A stretch of DNA of 64,000 nt, from NCBI GenBank assembly GCA_947359465.1, contig OX375873.1:42566437-42630436 (forward strand). Direction: 5' to 3'. The notes under the pieces are model-generated. The model had not been told where the DNA came from, made no database searches, and worked only from the letters and a program-made list of their open reading frames with translations. Below are positions 45,341-57,503 of this stretch, in pieces. The stretch comes from Metellina segmentata (lineage: Eukaryota; Arthropoda; Arachnida; Araneae; Tetragnathidae). The position numbers and the translations under genes are program-made. The number at the start of each line of letters is the position of its first letter. Position 1 is the first letter of the stretch.

Positions 45341-45445
45341 CAGGGTGTAAAAAAACATGATTTAAAAAACATCAATTATCGGATTATTATGATTTAAATC
45401 AGATTTTTTTAATTTTAATTTCTGCAGGCCCTATACACTGTTTTT
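45341..45445. repeat. hAT-like family H2, one end only
   Basis: CAGGGTGTAAAAAAACATGA, GATTTAAATCAGATTTTTTT and the GCAGGCCCTATAC segment match the inverted right end of the element at 34204-35022. The other terminus is missing. Confidence 0.6.
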
Positions 45446-45485
45446 ATAATAATTATATATAAATTTGTTATTGAGTTTGCTAACA

Positions 45486-45610
45486 CAGGGGTTCCCAAAC
45501 TTATCCAAGTGGTGGCACCCTTAAGAGAATTATAATTTTCTATTTTCTGAGGGCGCCCTCTTCGTCGTGTAATAGTTATCTGTGGTATATTATTACAAAC
45601 ATATATTTCA
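45486..45610. repeat. Possible hAT terminus
   Basis: CAGGGGTTCCCAAACTTATC with GGTGGCACCC and the GGGCGCCCTC palindrome resembles a common hAT terminal sequence. No matching right end or target duplication was found before 46700. Confidence 0.4.
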
Positions 45611-46081
45611 TATTTGTACCACTTTGAAAAAGAAATTAGAGAAGTAAGAACATAAACATAATTAATATTTAAAATTCACACTGCTAACCTCCATCTTGTA
45701 GAGAGTTTAATAAATTGAAAGTAGCCATGAGGGATATTATTAAAGCAAGTGGCAATGCACTTTGAAAGGAAAATAAATGAGATAGAAGATGGAATTAAGT
45801 AATTGGTAATTAGGAGTCCAGAGCTATATTTTCCGTTACCCTTAGCGAAGTACATTCAATAAACGTGTACTACCACAAAAACATTAGCGCCATCTACATT
45901 TAGCTTTGAAGAAAAGCCTCTCATGCAACAGATAACACACGAGTCTCACATAACATTAAACGAGATATGTATTGATACAAGTTTGAAAGCACTGGAAATT
46001 CAATTTTCTATTTCCAAAGTCAGAAAATCCTTGAAAATTTTCAGAATTTTGTTAAATCATTGAAAAGTTGTTGAATTTTGC

Positions 46082-46240
46082 TTGGCCCCCCCGGTTCAAA
46101 AGGCTCGGGGTTTGAATCCCGGCGTGCATTGGGTATATATATATAGTCGGAAGTGGATCGGGATCCACTTAAAACCGTAGGTCCCGGTTAATTTGCCCTC
46201 GCTTACAAATAAATGATCGAAAAGCGAGGAACCAAGCTTT
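46082..46240 (+). repeat. Possible tRNA-related repeat
   Basis: A B-box-like GGGTTTGAATCCCGG (46108-46122) is followed by a (TA)n run and GC-rich palindromic sequence including GTGGATCGGGATCCAC. It contrasts with the AT-rich flanks. There is no second copy in the window and no A box, so SINE status is uncertain. Confidence 0.35.
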
Positions 46241-46676
46241 GAATTTTGCTCAGCCTTTACGTTTGTTTGAAATCTATCTGTGGTAAAGAAGTTCAACAAG
46301 TTAATTCGTAATTTTCTGTCTCATTCGTATCTGTATCCGCTGCATTGAGCTTGTTCTTTTTTGTCACATTGTGGTTTAGTTTCATATTTTTTTACAATTC
46401 CTTAAAAAACGGAATATTTGCATATTTGAACTTCCAATATTTTTGCATTGGATTTTAATTTCTTGTTGGATTTCATTTGTCAATTTAATTTTTATGTTAA
46501 AAAACAATAAAATGTCCAAATAATTTTTATTCCTTGGTAAATTTTTATCAGCCGACACAAAACCCATCTGTTTCCGCTGCATTGAGCATATTCCTTTTTG
46601 TTACATTGTGGTTTAGTTACATATTTTTTTTAAGGTTTTGGAATTTTAATTTTTTATTCGATTTCACATATCAATT

Positions 46677-46735
46677 TCTCATCTGACCGTGGTTCAAAAT
46701 TACGTGTTGTCCCTTAGGGGATTGTTCCCGGACGC
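46677..46735 (+). repeat. SINE family S, short fragment
   Basis: CTCATCTGACCGTGGTTCAA, AATTACG and TTAGGGGATTGTTCCCGGAC match the body. The copy breaks off and joins dispersed repeat D directly. Confidence 0.75.
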
Positions 46736-46737
46736 AT

Positions 46738-46855
46738 ATTACCAACCTTTACCTGGAATAGAAGACATGGGGAAATTTTAAGCCCACTGATTCGTTGCTC
46801 TCTCTCAGAGATCTATGACGTCACTCACCCATAGTGCGCACTCCGTATGTGTGAA
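46738..46855 (-). repeat. Dispersed repeat D (copy 2 of 3, inverted)
   Basis: Read on the minus strand it shares TGACGTCATAG, GATTCG-containing ATCAGTGGGCTTAAAATTTC and TCTATTCCAGGTAAAGG with 2150-2312 and 52318-52495. It abuts a SINE fragment, as the copy at 52318 does. Confidence 0.65.
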
Positions 46856-47036
46856 AAGTATCACTATTTACTAGTGATGGGCAGAATCGAGTACTTTTGA
46901 GTATCGAGTACTTAGTAATCGAGTACTTTCAAGTATCGAGTACTATTCGAATACACGAAAAAAACGATTAATCGATATAAGAATCTGAGAATTACGATAT
47001 ATGGCTTTTATTTATTTGTAAAAAAACTTAATATGT

Positions 47037-47125
47037 GACGTGTTACTTGGTATAGTGGTTAGAAGCACGGATTTGGAGTAACACGGAACGCGGTTCGAAT
47101 CCAGATCTAGGACTGTGCTTCCTTA
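47037..47125 (+). repeat. tRNA-like (SINE head) segment
   Basis: The A box (GGTATAGTGGTTAGAAGC) and B box (CGGTTCGAATCC) are about 40 bases apart and followed by an A-rich stretch. The first half resembles the family-S head, but no family-S body follows. It could be a tRNA pseudogene or a head-only SINE; acceptor-stem pairing is poor. Confidence 0.5.
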
Positions 47126-50100
47126 AACAAAAAATAATAAAAATCAAATTAGTTTGATTTTTTTTTGCTTTGTAAAAGGATTGGTTTTTTTTCTCTCACA
47201 AAACTCTGAATGTTTTCTAAATTAAATGTTTGAACATTGTTTTTCTTCCGATTTATTAATATAAATTTTTAAAAATTTTGTTTAAATGAAAATTACTATT
47301 ATTTCTCTTTTTGAACTTGTTAAAAAACAACTGTATTTTGCAAAACCAAAATACAATTTACAAATTGCCGAATTTTTTAATTTTTATCTCGATTTTACAA
47401 ATCATTTTTTAATTTAAGTTTTTGCATTTTATGGATTTGGTTTTCTACTATAATTTGAGGAAATAATCACTCAACAGGAAACAAGACAAACTTTTATTTT
47501 GAAGGGAACCCCAAATATAAGAACAAAAATTCTTTTTCTACAAAACTCTAAAAATATTTTAAAAGATGTAAGAGTGTTATTTTTAATACCAGGATCTGAA
47601 ACTTTAAAAATATTTCTGTAAACTTAGCCCTTATTTCGATTCTTAATTTTTTTTTCAATATGGTATATTCACATTTAATAAGATTAAAATCTGCTTGTTG
47701 AAGTTCAGACAATTAAATTAATACATATTACACTTGCACTGAACTAGTAAAAATTTGTAATTCCAATATTTAGGTAGTAATATTAATAACGATATACATA
47801 TTAAATTTTTATCATGTCAGGATTTTTGCTTCACATACTGAGCAATATAGGGCTCTTACAATGACAAAATAGGAGGGCATTTATCATCGTTTCATAACTT
47901 ATTTCATAGTTCAGAAACCTGTTCGGTGAGACGTTGAAAATTCAATTAAAATAGTACTTTATTTCTAGTCCTCGTCTACAAGTTCTCATAATGGCTTTAT
48001 TTTTATTCCGTGCTTTCTTTGAATATTATTTCAAATCAGTCACAGTAATACTCCCAAGTGCTGTGTTCGCATTAAACGTCAGGGTGGTCATGTTCGATGA
48101 GATTTGTTTCATTAGCAAAACTGACCGTATCTTGATGCACGATATATCTCATAACTGGAGGAAAACTGACCCAATCTTCATCTTGTAATCAGATATTTTT
48201 TGTACTTGATGTTTTTCGTTGCAACCACTAGGGTGGTTAAACTGAATTCTTATTAAATTTGAAATTTTTAGAAACTTTAAAGCTTATTATTGTGAACTTA
48301 ATGTTTCTTAACTATATTAATTTCAAATTTTTAAAATACCATTTGGTGTTAAATTTTGAGTAAATATTTTTATTCCAATCAATTGAATAAAAACACCCAA
48401 GCTTGTAAAATCTATATATTTTAATTGGATTTGCTTAAGTGTAAAGAACCATAAATTAGTATTTTTTTGTTAAACCCACAGATCTTAAGAACATGTCATC
48501 CACGGCTGAGTGTCAGTACAATAACCAACTAATTAATGTAAATGCCGAGAATGGAACAAGTATTGTTCAGGGGCTGTTTCTTCTGGTGTCTAATTTCTCT
48601 CTCTTCCAAGGAAGGCACTTTGGACACAATTGTCTTGTTTGAGAATTTTTCTGCTACTAACAATACTCACTAATGTTACATAACAGGGCACCGTTTATAG
48701 GCAACGCCATCTACATTTTTAATAAGTATATTTCAGACTGAATACACCAATTTGATGTTTTAAAAGCTATTACAATTATATTCTGTAACTTAAAACATGT
48801 CCTAAAATGAACGATTCCATTTCCACATCACCCATGGGGTAGGAATCATGATGCACTTTTTTTATAGAGGTATCGCCAAGAGCTCTAATCCTCTTTAGCA
48901 GAGGTTCTCACCTCTAAATTTAATAACCAGTTTACGATGTAAACTGATTTTTCCTGTAGGAACCCTAGATATAGAATGCATGAAAAACTAAATTTAAAAT
49001 TAGGAAAACTGCAAACATTTAAATTACTTTACAAACTTTAAGGAGGGAAAACACAAGAAAGATCAAGCTAGAGAGGAAAACCACTGCTCTTCTTCAGATT
49101 CTAAATGCCTAAAAGAAAAGAGAAAGCAAACATAAAAACATGTGTGCCGAACTTAGCCACCACTAAAAAAATTAACTTAAGTTTACTAGTATATATAACT
49201 AGCAGTGTAACTCTTCTTTACTTTTGGTAGATACACGCTGCTAAACATATAATGTTTAAGAACAGTTCACTATCGGCAATCTTCAAGCAATTTAATGACT
49301 GATTGTCAGGACGTAAATGAAACCATGTATCTTCTTGGCCTCGATGGTGGACACATCTAATCTCGCTTCTAATTTAAGAGCCTAAGTTGTGTCTAAGATT
49401 CAAGTGAGACGAGAATTAACCATCTTTTCAAAAAGTTAGCACATGCAGCTAGTGAGTGTGATTGGCTTATTGTTATATGCATTTGTTGGATCTTTACAGG
49501 TTTTTGAAAAGGTATAAAAAAGGAGTGTATCCAAGCCAAAGGGAAGACATGTTCCTCCAATATGTGATGATACAGATGTAATATGTTATAAAGTGAGTGA
49601 CAGAGGAAAGATGTATCATTAGATATACAATGCCATCAGGACAGGCACAGTTTTTCTGGTCCTTTTTAAAGCATCACATCAATCCTTTTTCTCTGAATTG
49701 AGTTATACGAGAGTTCAGATCAAGAATGGAAATTAATGCAATGGGATTATGCATGTTTTGTGCGCTGAAATGTCTCTGGATAGGTGTTAAAACAGGGAGC
49801 TGCAGAAAAAGCATGTGAAATGGCATTTACTATCGACAGGCTCTGAGATATGTTGCCCATTTGCTTCAACGAAGGAGATCGAATATAATCTCATTGCCTT
49901 CCGAAATCTGTCCCATAACTGTGTAGGAGCAGCAGATGTTATGCTAAAAGCATATTTTTGCCAAGATTCCCTTAGGCCTTTGTGTCGCACTCTTTGAGCA
50001 TTGCCTTTCACTCGTTACTGCATAAATATGAGCACTTTAGGCGCTGAATATCACTTCTTGCTTCAGCGATCTAATGTACATCATGCTTATCTTGTCTCAT

Positions 50101-50184
50101 ATAGAAATCTTTGTCATAATATGAACACTTACGTTTTTATTCTTTTAAACCTGATCTGGATGACTCAGTTTCAAATATATCTTG

Positions 50185-50512
50185 GTAATGGGAATTTTAG
50201 TTAACGTCGTATTAAAGCAACACAATGGGCTATTGACGACCGTCCGGGATCAGTCCCTTAAGGGAAAGATCCATGGACAACACTTCATGATTTTGAACCA
50301 CGGTCAGATGACGAAGCAACACCTGAGCTGGCACCCCACTCTCCAAACTTCTACACCAACCCAATGTGAAGACTTTGGGCCACGACAGATTTAAGGTGCA
50401 CCAGCCGCCTCTACACCATACGCTTACAAACATCCATGCCAAGACCCGGATTTGAACAAGAAACGTTCCGATCTAGAGGCTAACACCTTAACCACTATAC
50501 CGGTTGATCGGC
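50185..50512 (-). mobile_element. Full-length tRNA-derived SINE, family S
   Basis: This is an inverted, end-to-end match to the copy at 30925, including head (CCGGTATAGTGGTTAAGGTG on the minus strand), GGGTGCCAGCTCAGGTGTTG and the TTAACGT(C)-containing 3' end. A perfect 14-bp duplication TCAAATATATCTTG lies at 50171-50184 and 50513-50526. It is inserted inside the 5.1-kb hAT element, so it is younger than that element. The B box is altered (GTTCAAATCC-like). Confidence 0.95.
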
Positions 50513-52317
50513 TCAAATATATCTTGAGATATTTAAGATTCATACACACGATGACATGCAAAACAGGGAAACATATCGAAAACAATATACAAATGATAAA
50601 GCAGTTGCAACTAATTCAAGAGTTTTACTGGATTATACTAGATATTAGAATCAATTAAATTTTAGAAACATTAATTTAAAACATAAATGAAAACAAATAA
50701 GAACTGAAAGCAACACAACATTTACTCAAATGCAAGAAAGAACCCAACATACAAATGATAAAGCACTTGTAACTAATTTAAAAGTTTTACAGAATATTCT
50801 AGATTTTAGAATTAATTAACTTTTTAAGCAATAATTTTTAACCTTTATGAAAAAGTAAACAAGAAATGAAAGAAACATTTAAACTTAATAATGACCCCAA
50901 GTAACTTTGTTAAGACTAATACTATCACTTAAAAGAATTAATCTAGAAATTAAAGAAACGTAATAGAACTGATAATACTTAAGTGATTTTCCTAACCGAC
51001 AGCAAATTGTTCTTGTAGAAAATAAAGGGCATAGCATGTGTACTTCACTGATAATCCAGCCTGTCTATTCGGGAAATTGCTTCCAGAAAATTTTAAATCC
51101 AATTTCTTAATCGATGGAACTTTTCAGCATTTCATGCAGCACATATTTTTTCAAGATAGCATGTAAAAATTGGGAATTTGTAGCCATTTACTCTGGTCAG
51201 GTACTTTGAAGAAAGTAACATCCATCTCAAGAATGAAATAATAACGTTATTTTACTTGAAGAAACAGAAAAACATTTTGAGCATAAAAGTATCTTATTTG
51301 TATAGATAATTTTAATACCAGAAATAAAGCCTGAAAATTAAAATTTTAAAAAAATTGACAAATTTAAATACAATTTTCAACAATAAAAGGCAAACTCAAT
51401 GTCTTTTGCAAAGAAATCCAATCTCTCAATCGATGGAATTTTTCGACGCTTCATTCATCACGTGCATTTTCAAGATTTATAAAATTGGGAAAAGCAAAAT
51501 CGAGACAAGAAAAATAAAACTAACGAGAACCATAGATATCCATACTTTTACAATATGACACTTCTGCTACTTAAGAATACGATGAATTCTCAGGTGTTCG
51601 AATACGCAGCGACATACTTTTGGTATTTGAACAGCCAGCATGAGTACTCTTGTATGCGAATACCTTTGATGAGTACTTACTACTTTGTATGAGTACAGGA
51701 ACTACTACTAGAGTACTTCCGGTACTCAAATGAATACTTTTGTAACCGATACTCCTAGGATGAATACAACTACTTTAGTACTTCCTGTATTCATGAATAC
51801 TTCCTGTACTCATATGAGTACTTTTGTAACCGATACTTTGGATGAATACAACAACTACTTGAGTACTTCCGGTACTCATATGAATACTTCCGGTACTCAC
51901 ATAAAAGTATCGAGTACAGCGGTTACTTTTAAGTATCGAATACATGAGTACTTTTGTATTCGAATACTCCCATCACTACTATTTACATGAAACGTTTGCG
52001 GGAAAAAAAAAAGTTGAAACTGCTTCGACCGAAAATAGAATAATAATAAAAAAGAAAGCGATAGCTCTTAGATGATTACCAAGCGACAGTTCAACGGCCA
52101 TGTACTCGTAATTGTGCCATGTACTTTTGCATGTACTTGTGCCATGTACTCGTAATTTGATAGCAAATGTTTTGTGTTTAGTTTTAATTCCAGTACAGAT
52201 TCCACACGCATGATTAAAAAATAATCCATTTTCGAACTTTAAAGAACACTTCTGACCTTGAATAAAATAGAAGGCGGAAACAGAGGATCTGTTGTATAGA
52301 TTTGTTATTTATGTTGC

Positions 52318-52495
52318 AGAGGTTTTGCCTCCGGTTTCAGTTCAAGTAGAAACTACCGAGTAATGACAGAGTCCAGGTTAAGCATCGCCATTAATGATGA
52401 TGTCACGTAGTGATGTCATAGTCGACAGTTTGAAACCAACGAATCACCTGGCTTAAAATTTCCCCATGTCTTCTATTCCAGGTAAAGGTTGGTAA
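52318..52495 (+). repeat. Dispersed repeat D (copy 3 of 3)
   Basis: It is a close match to 2150-2312: TTTCAGTTCAAGTAGAAACT, CATCGCCATTAATGATG, GTCATAGTCGACAGTTTG and TTCTATTCCAGGTAAAGG. It contains an extra GATGTCACGTAGT insertion in the middle. A SINE 3' end follows immediately. Confidence 0.75.
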
Positions 52496-52545
52496 CCTGT
52501 TGTGTTGCTCTAGTACGACGTTAATTACAAAAATTACCAGGTCTT
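52496..52545 (+). repeat. SINE family S, 3' terminal fragment
   Basis: CCTGTTGTGTTGCTCTAGTA then CGACGTTAATTAC and ATTACC match the last about 50 bp of family S, fused to repeat D. Confidence 0.7.
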
Positions 52546-52954
52546 TTTCATTTTGTTGTTAAAAAACAATAAGTATCCAAATAATTTTTATTTCTTGATA
52601 AAATTTTATCAGCTGACTAAAAACGAGTATTAAGTAGTTTAGTTCGTTTCAGAGGCGAAGCTAGACGTTTTGGGACCTAGGGCAGACGAGCCTGATGCGG
52701 CTCTGTCCAAAACAGAATTTTGTATTTAAAATGAAGATAATAGATAATTGGGCAATATACCAACCAATGTTCACAATTTTATTATTTGCAATTAATTATT
52801 GGATATGCATAGATTAGCAAAAGGGCGAGTTTTGTTAATGGCTCTTAATCATGGACCGATAAAGTTAGACCCCCCACCATTTCCGCCATGTTTTGTAACA
52901 TCTAGAAGTTTGTGAGGGGACAATTTTAATCTCTAATATCTTCCCTCATTTCTA

Positions 52955-53225
52955 GGGCTGCGGTAGACCAGTTGATAGAGTCATGTATAAGCAACCGAAG
53001 GGTTGCGAGTTCCGAGACTCGATCCAACCAAAGACAATCGAATGCACGTTAAATCGGTCGTAGTGTACATGTTTGGAGAGTAGAGTGCCAATTCAGGTGT
53101 TGTCCTTTACATCTGACCGTAGTCCTTAAACACGAAGTTGTTGTCCTCGGATTTTTCCCTTCGGGATTGATCCCAGACCGTTGCCAATAACCCGTCGTGT
53201 TGCTGCAGTGAAAAGTAAATTCAAC
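52955..53225 (+). mobile_element. SINE with family-S body and a third tRNA-like head
   Basis: The head GGGCTGCGGTAGACCAGTTG ... GCGAGTTCCGAGACTCG is unlike those at 30925 and 31308. The body has TGGAGAGTAGAGTGCCAATT, CATCTGACCGTAGTCC, TTGTCCTCGGATTTTTCCCT and the AATAACCCGTCGTGTTGC block. It is diverged and no target duplication was identified. Confidence 0.8.
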
Positions 53226-55370
53226 TAGCCAACCTCTTTTCTGATTTGCATGCTATTAAGCGTGAAAAGTGACTTAAGCAATGTGCTAAAAAAAAATACA
53301 GTGTATGAAAGCACATTCATTTCTGTTATAGCACTGGCAAATAATTCATTGGCAATCCCGAAGTTTTGGCGCCAAGCCAAGGTAACAATGAAAACCCCCC
53401 ATCGGAATCTGGAGTTCACAATCATGGAAACCTTGCAAAAGTATTAAGCTTTTTAAAATTTAAATTTCTTGGCTAGAACTTCAACGTCTGTTTCATTCTT
53501 AATTAGGACATCTTATGTTTCAGCAGTTTCATTGTGCATCTAAACTAAAATTGCGATTAAAGTAGAGTTTAAAAGGAGGATTTTTATGCTAATATGTTTT
53601 TTTAGAATTAGAATAATTCAGGAATTTATCCTACGGTCTTGTGATGTTGAAATTAAAGTAACTTTTAAGTCCAAGAAGTCATTTATAAATTTTAGAGACA
53701 TCGCAACAGACAAATAGAATGATGCGAAAAAAAGGATTACATCAGACAAAATGTACTGATAAGACATACAGGAAACAGTAATGTAAACACAGGATCCCAT
53801 GAAAATAAACGCAAGAAAGAGTGATAACATTGGTGATTTATAACTCATCAAACACTGGAAGTCATTCGTATTAACACTAGGTATGTACAACACTCAGTAA
53901 TATAAACACTGGAAAGAAATAAGCAACTACTAATGTTAATATTTCACAAATGCCGATGTCAAGAGGTCACTAATAACTCGTCAACCAATGATCAAGTGGT
54001 AACAAAGTAATATTATTTCACAAGAGTAATGCCTAATATAGGATTGTGGCAGCCCTCTATATATTCGGTATTATTCTTATTGAAATCATACTTTTATTTT
54101 AACTATTTCGCTTCCGACTTCACTAAATTTCAACTTTCTATTTATTCCTATTGCAAATAAATTTAAATTAAAAAGTCTCGCTACTTATTTTGTTTGTCGA
54201 GAAGAAATTTCTAAATGTTTGTTTCGCTGCTGTATTGAATAGTATGGTTAGTTTCGGCAAATCAAAGAAAGCATCAAAAATTTGTCGATTCTACGGAAAA
54301 TGAAGAAAAGCTTAACGGGAATAAGAAAAATAATAACAATTATATTTTTTATTTCTAAGACGCATTATAATCATTTTTCAATCAAAAACGAGACAGTGTA
54401 AACGAATATTAAAAGTTGCGCCTTAACGCCGGCCAAAAGCATTTGTTTGATTTAAATATAAAAAAAACTAGTTTAGTTTCGTAAAAGGCTGTTTACTGTT
54501 CACAGCTACTACATTTCATATATCATTAGATGTTAAATGATCCGTCAACAAACACGGGTTGTAATTTTAACTTTGAACCATGTGAAAGATTAATGGCTAA
54601 CTGTTTGGATGCAAATGAGTAGTCATGAAACCAATTGAACTTACCAACACATTTTTTCTTTCATTTCTACCCTGAAGAGTGAGTGAAATTACTCAGGAAA
54701 TGCACTGCACTCAATTGTGGGTAATGTTATTTGTACGCTCCAGCACAAACGGGAGGGGGATTATTTGTACTGAAGTTATCAACCTCAATTTCCTGTTATC
54801 CATAAAAAAAATTATCGGTTTGTGTTACTTCTTCAATGAACAGCTGAGGGAAAACATCGAACCACCCCTTTCTTTTCGCGCATGATTCATAGTAGAACGC
54901 ATTCAAAGGTACCACTCAATGGGAAATAATACCTTCTGTAAATTAATGTGCTTAAAATTCGCTTAATGCACGTGTTCATATGAAATTGGATCGCAGACTT
55001 CATAATTTCTTTTCACTCAATTCAGATGCCAAATCCTAATCACAATATAACCGAGAATAAAAAATTTCGAATTATTAGGTTCAGCCGTTCTCTGATTATG
55101 TATGAGTGTGAGGAATCCATCCCCTTACAGTATGAAGTGTTAAAAATTTCACTTTTCTATGTTCGTAATTATTCTATCTGGAGCTGAATTAATTTTCACT
55201 TGTTTACATGTCACCTCCAAGACATTTTTATTTGCATTGTGGACTTGCAGTGCGCTGAAACCCCCTACTCACACATTCACAGGAATCGAAACGTAATTAT
55301 TAAAATAAAACCTTAAAAGACTATTTTTAATGAAATTCAGTGAGCTCTGCCAAATTTCTGAACCTTTTTA
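53226..55370. other. AT-rich non-coding stretch
   Basis: Frames up to 91 codons (53618-53893 minus) have no recognised motif; that one is hydrophobic and Tyr/Ser-rich, as expected of AT-rich random frames. No repeat termini were seen. Confidence 0.4.
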
Positions 55371-55384
55371 AATCAGAGCCTTAT

Positions 55385-55765
55385 TCGACGGTTACCTTTA
55401 CACACAGCTGTTCCTGAGGTTCACAAAGCCGCTCATGAAAACCTTATTCACAGAGCCGTTCATGAGGTTCACATAGCTGCTCTTCAGTACTAAACATCCC
55501 GAGATCCGTTTCTGAGGTTCACAGAACCGCTTCTGAGTACTTTGCTCACAGAAGCTGTTCCTGTGATTTCGGAAAGCTGATTCTGGGTACTTAACTTACA
55601 CGGACCGTTTCTTAGGCTCACAGACGTGCTTCTGAGGACTTAACACACATAGCTATTCCTGAGGTAGAGCAGCTTCTAAGTACTTTTAACATAGCCGTTC
55701 CTGAGGTTCACTTCTGGGTACCTTTTACACATAGAGTAGTTCCTGAGGCATTAGCTGTCCACGTG
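55385..55765. repeat. Degenerate ~50-bp minisatellite
   Basis: About seven units combine forms of AGCCGTTCCTGAGGTTCACA and GCTTCTGAGTACTTAACACA. Units differ by substitutions and short gaps, and the array fades at both ends. It is more GC-rich than its surroundings. Confidence 0.8.
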
Positions 55766-57375
55766 CAAACCTCAGCAAGTCGTCTCCGCTTCACAAACAC
55801 ATGATTTTCTCAAGGTACCCCCTTCATCGAGCTTATATTCAGACAATTTCGCGAACGTCCCAGTCTTCTTTCTCCCGAACCCAAGATGTCGTTACGTTAA
55901 CGGAGCAGCAATGTGTTTTGATTTTCTTCGACTTTTTTTCAGACTTGCAAATCTAGTTTTACGATACAATTTTCGATTTTCTCTAAAACAGAACTAGTAT
56001 AAGTATATGATATTTTTTTCATTCCAAAACCATTTCTCGAGGAATTCGAACCATGTGACCAATCTCTCTTACGACATATTTGCCCTTGATGAACGTTTTT
56101 GAATGTTCGTTAAGAACACAATAATGCAGTTAGAAGCATCTTTTATTGCAATAAAAAGAACCAATAAGTATAAAATTACCATCAACTTATTGACTTTACA
56201 TGTTTATTTAAAGTATAGTGGAGACGTACTGCGAATGTCTTATGACAGCCGCCATTTTTCTGACTACGTGCAAGTGCACATTCAGCACACCACTCAAGAA
56301 CGTCCCTGATTGCATACCTGAATCAAAGTTTTCTTAAGATATGTCCACGGAGATGAAAATACCAAATTGAATAAAGGATCGATCAGACCTTCCCAGATAG
56401 ACGCAATGGAGAATCAGGAATAGCCGATGATAAACCAATTCCACTTTAGAATGACATTGACCCGAGTTGGAGCAATTCACATCAAGATATTTGATTGCAA
56501 AAAGTTATTTCAAACCGTTATCCTTCACTGTCGAACAAAATCATGATTTATTTCATTGCTTTTCTAACTTCATATTTGATAGAATCAGGCTTCACAGCTT
56601 TCACCCAGACAGCAAACAAGTGAATGGTCTTAGCAGGTACTTCTTTGGCATCGATATTTTAGTATCCTCCAGGCAGATATTAGAAAGCCATATGGTTGCA
56701 TCGTGTGCGTTCATCTCTCTATATTAAATAAAAGTTACCGCCGCCGCCGCAGGATTGAAAACTGTGCTGTTTAGCTCGATTCTCAGACGGTTTCCCTAGA
56801 AAGTTCGGATCCGAAGAATATGAAATTAACATTGTTTGTTCTCATCGTGTTCCCTGGAGAACTGTACAGACCTTTTTCCGATGCGGTTACTAGTTTAGGG
56901 TTTATTTAAGTGTCAAAGTTTGAAAAGCGAAATTTCTTCCTCAAGTTAGCAAAACACATACAAATTTTCTGTCTAAGCCGTGAGTTTTTTTTTTAAGTAG
57001 TACATCTCAATGTAAATTTTTGCAGCTCGTCGGAGTTTTTTTAGAAATTTCAAATTGGTTCTTGTTAGTATTTTTTTTGAAATTCGGGAAAAATAGGGAC
57101 ATTTTCGTTACTTTTTTTTAAACTGTCATATCTATATCTTATTACCATTAGTTTTTAATTTTAAAAATATCGCAGCATACCTCAGAATGTACTCTTTCTT
57201 ACGGTATAGTTATTTTTTAAATTGGTTAACAAATAAATAATTTCGATGAAATCAAAAGTTGGTCATACAAAATTCGGAATCTTTGGATATTTTAGCTACT
57301 TTTTGTTAAAACCGTTTTATCTACAGCAAATACCATTATTTTTTAAATTTGAGAACATCACTGAATACCTTACAT
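55766..57375. other. Non-coding stretch
   Basis: No supported gene. A tiny (CCG)n run lies at about 56741-56752. 57160-57250 and 57650-57740 share a diverged block (CTCAGAATGTACTCTTTCTTA), pointing to an unnamed local repeat that continues past the H1 element at 57376. Confidence 0.4.
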
Positions 57376-57503
57376 CAGGCCTCGAAATATATTTTTTAAT
57401 ACAGGTGCACCTAAGTTTTTAAATTAGGTGCGCCTAGCGGGAAAAAATTAGGTGCACAATTTTATTTTCATCTGCACAGTGCACCCGGGTATTTCGAGCC
57501 CTG
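57376..57503. mobile_element. hAT-like MITE, family H1
   Basis: The 128-bp element has ends CAGGCCTCGAAATA and TATTTCGAGCCCTG and a perfect 8-bp duplication CCTTACAT (57368-57375 and 57504-57511). The interior of GTGCACC/GGTGCAC repeats is as in 18602-18763. Confidence 0.92.

Larger units (their letters stand above)
46872..51978. mobile_element. 5.1-kb hAT-type element with 8-bp target duplication
   Basis: Inverted ends TAGTGATGGG and CCCATCACTA are flanked by perfect copies of CTATTTAC (46864-46871 and 51979-51986). Both subterminal regions are dense in GAGTACTT/AAGTACTC motifs; in the last 390 bp GTAC occurs at least 13 times. The interior contains two younger insertions (a tRNA-like segment at 47037 and a SINE at 50185). 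No intact transposase is visible: frames do not exceed 86 codons and lack the hAT dimerisation motif. It is a decayed or non-autonomous large element. Confidence 0.83.

Noticed and set aside
51730..51990. 86-codon frame MNTFVTDTPRMNTTTLV...
   Set aside because: It is generated by the repeated GAGTACTT/GATGAATAC motifs at the end of the hAT element, not a protein gene.
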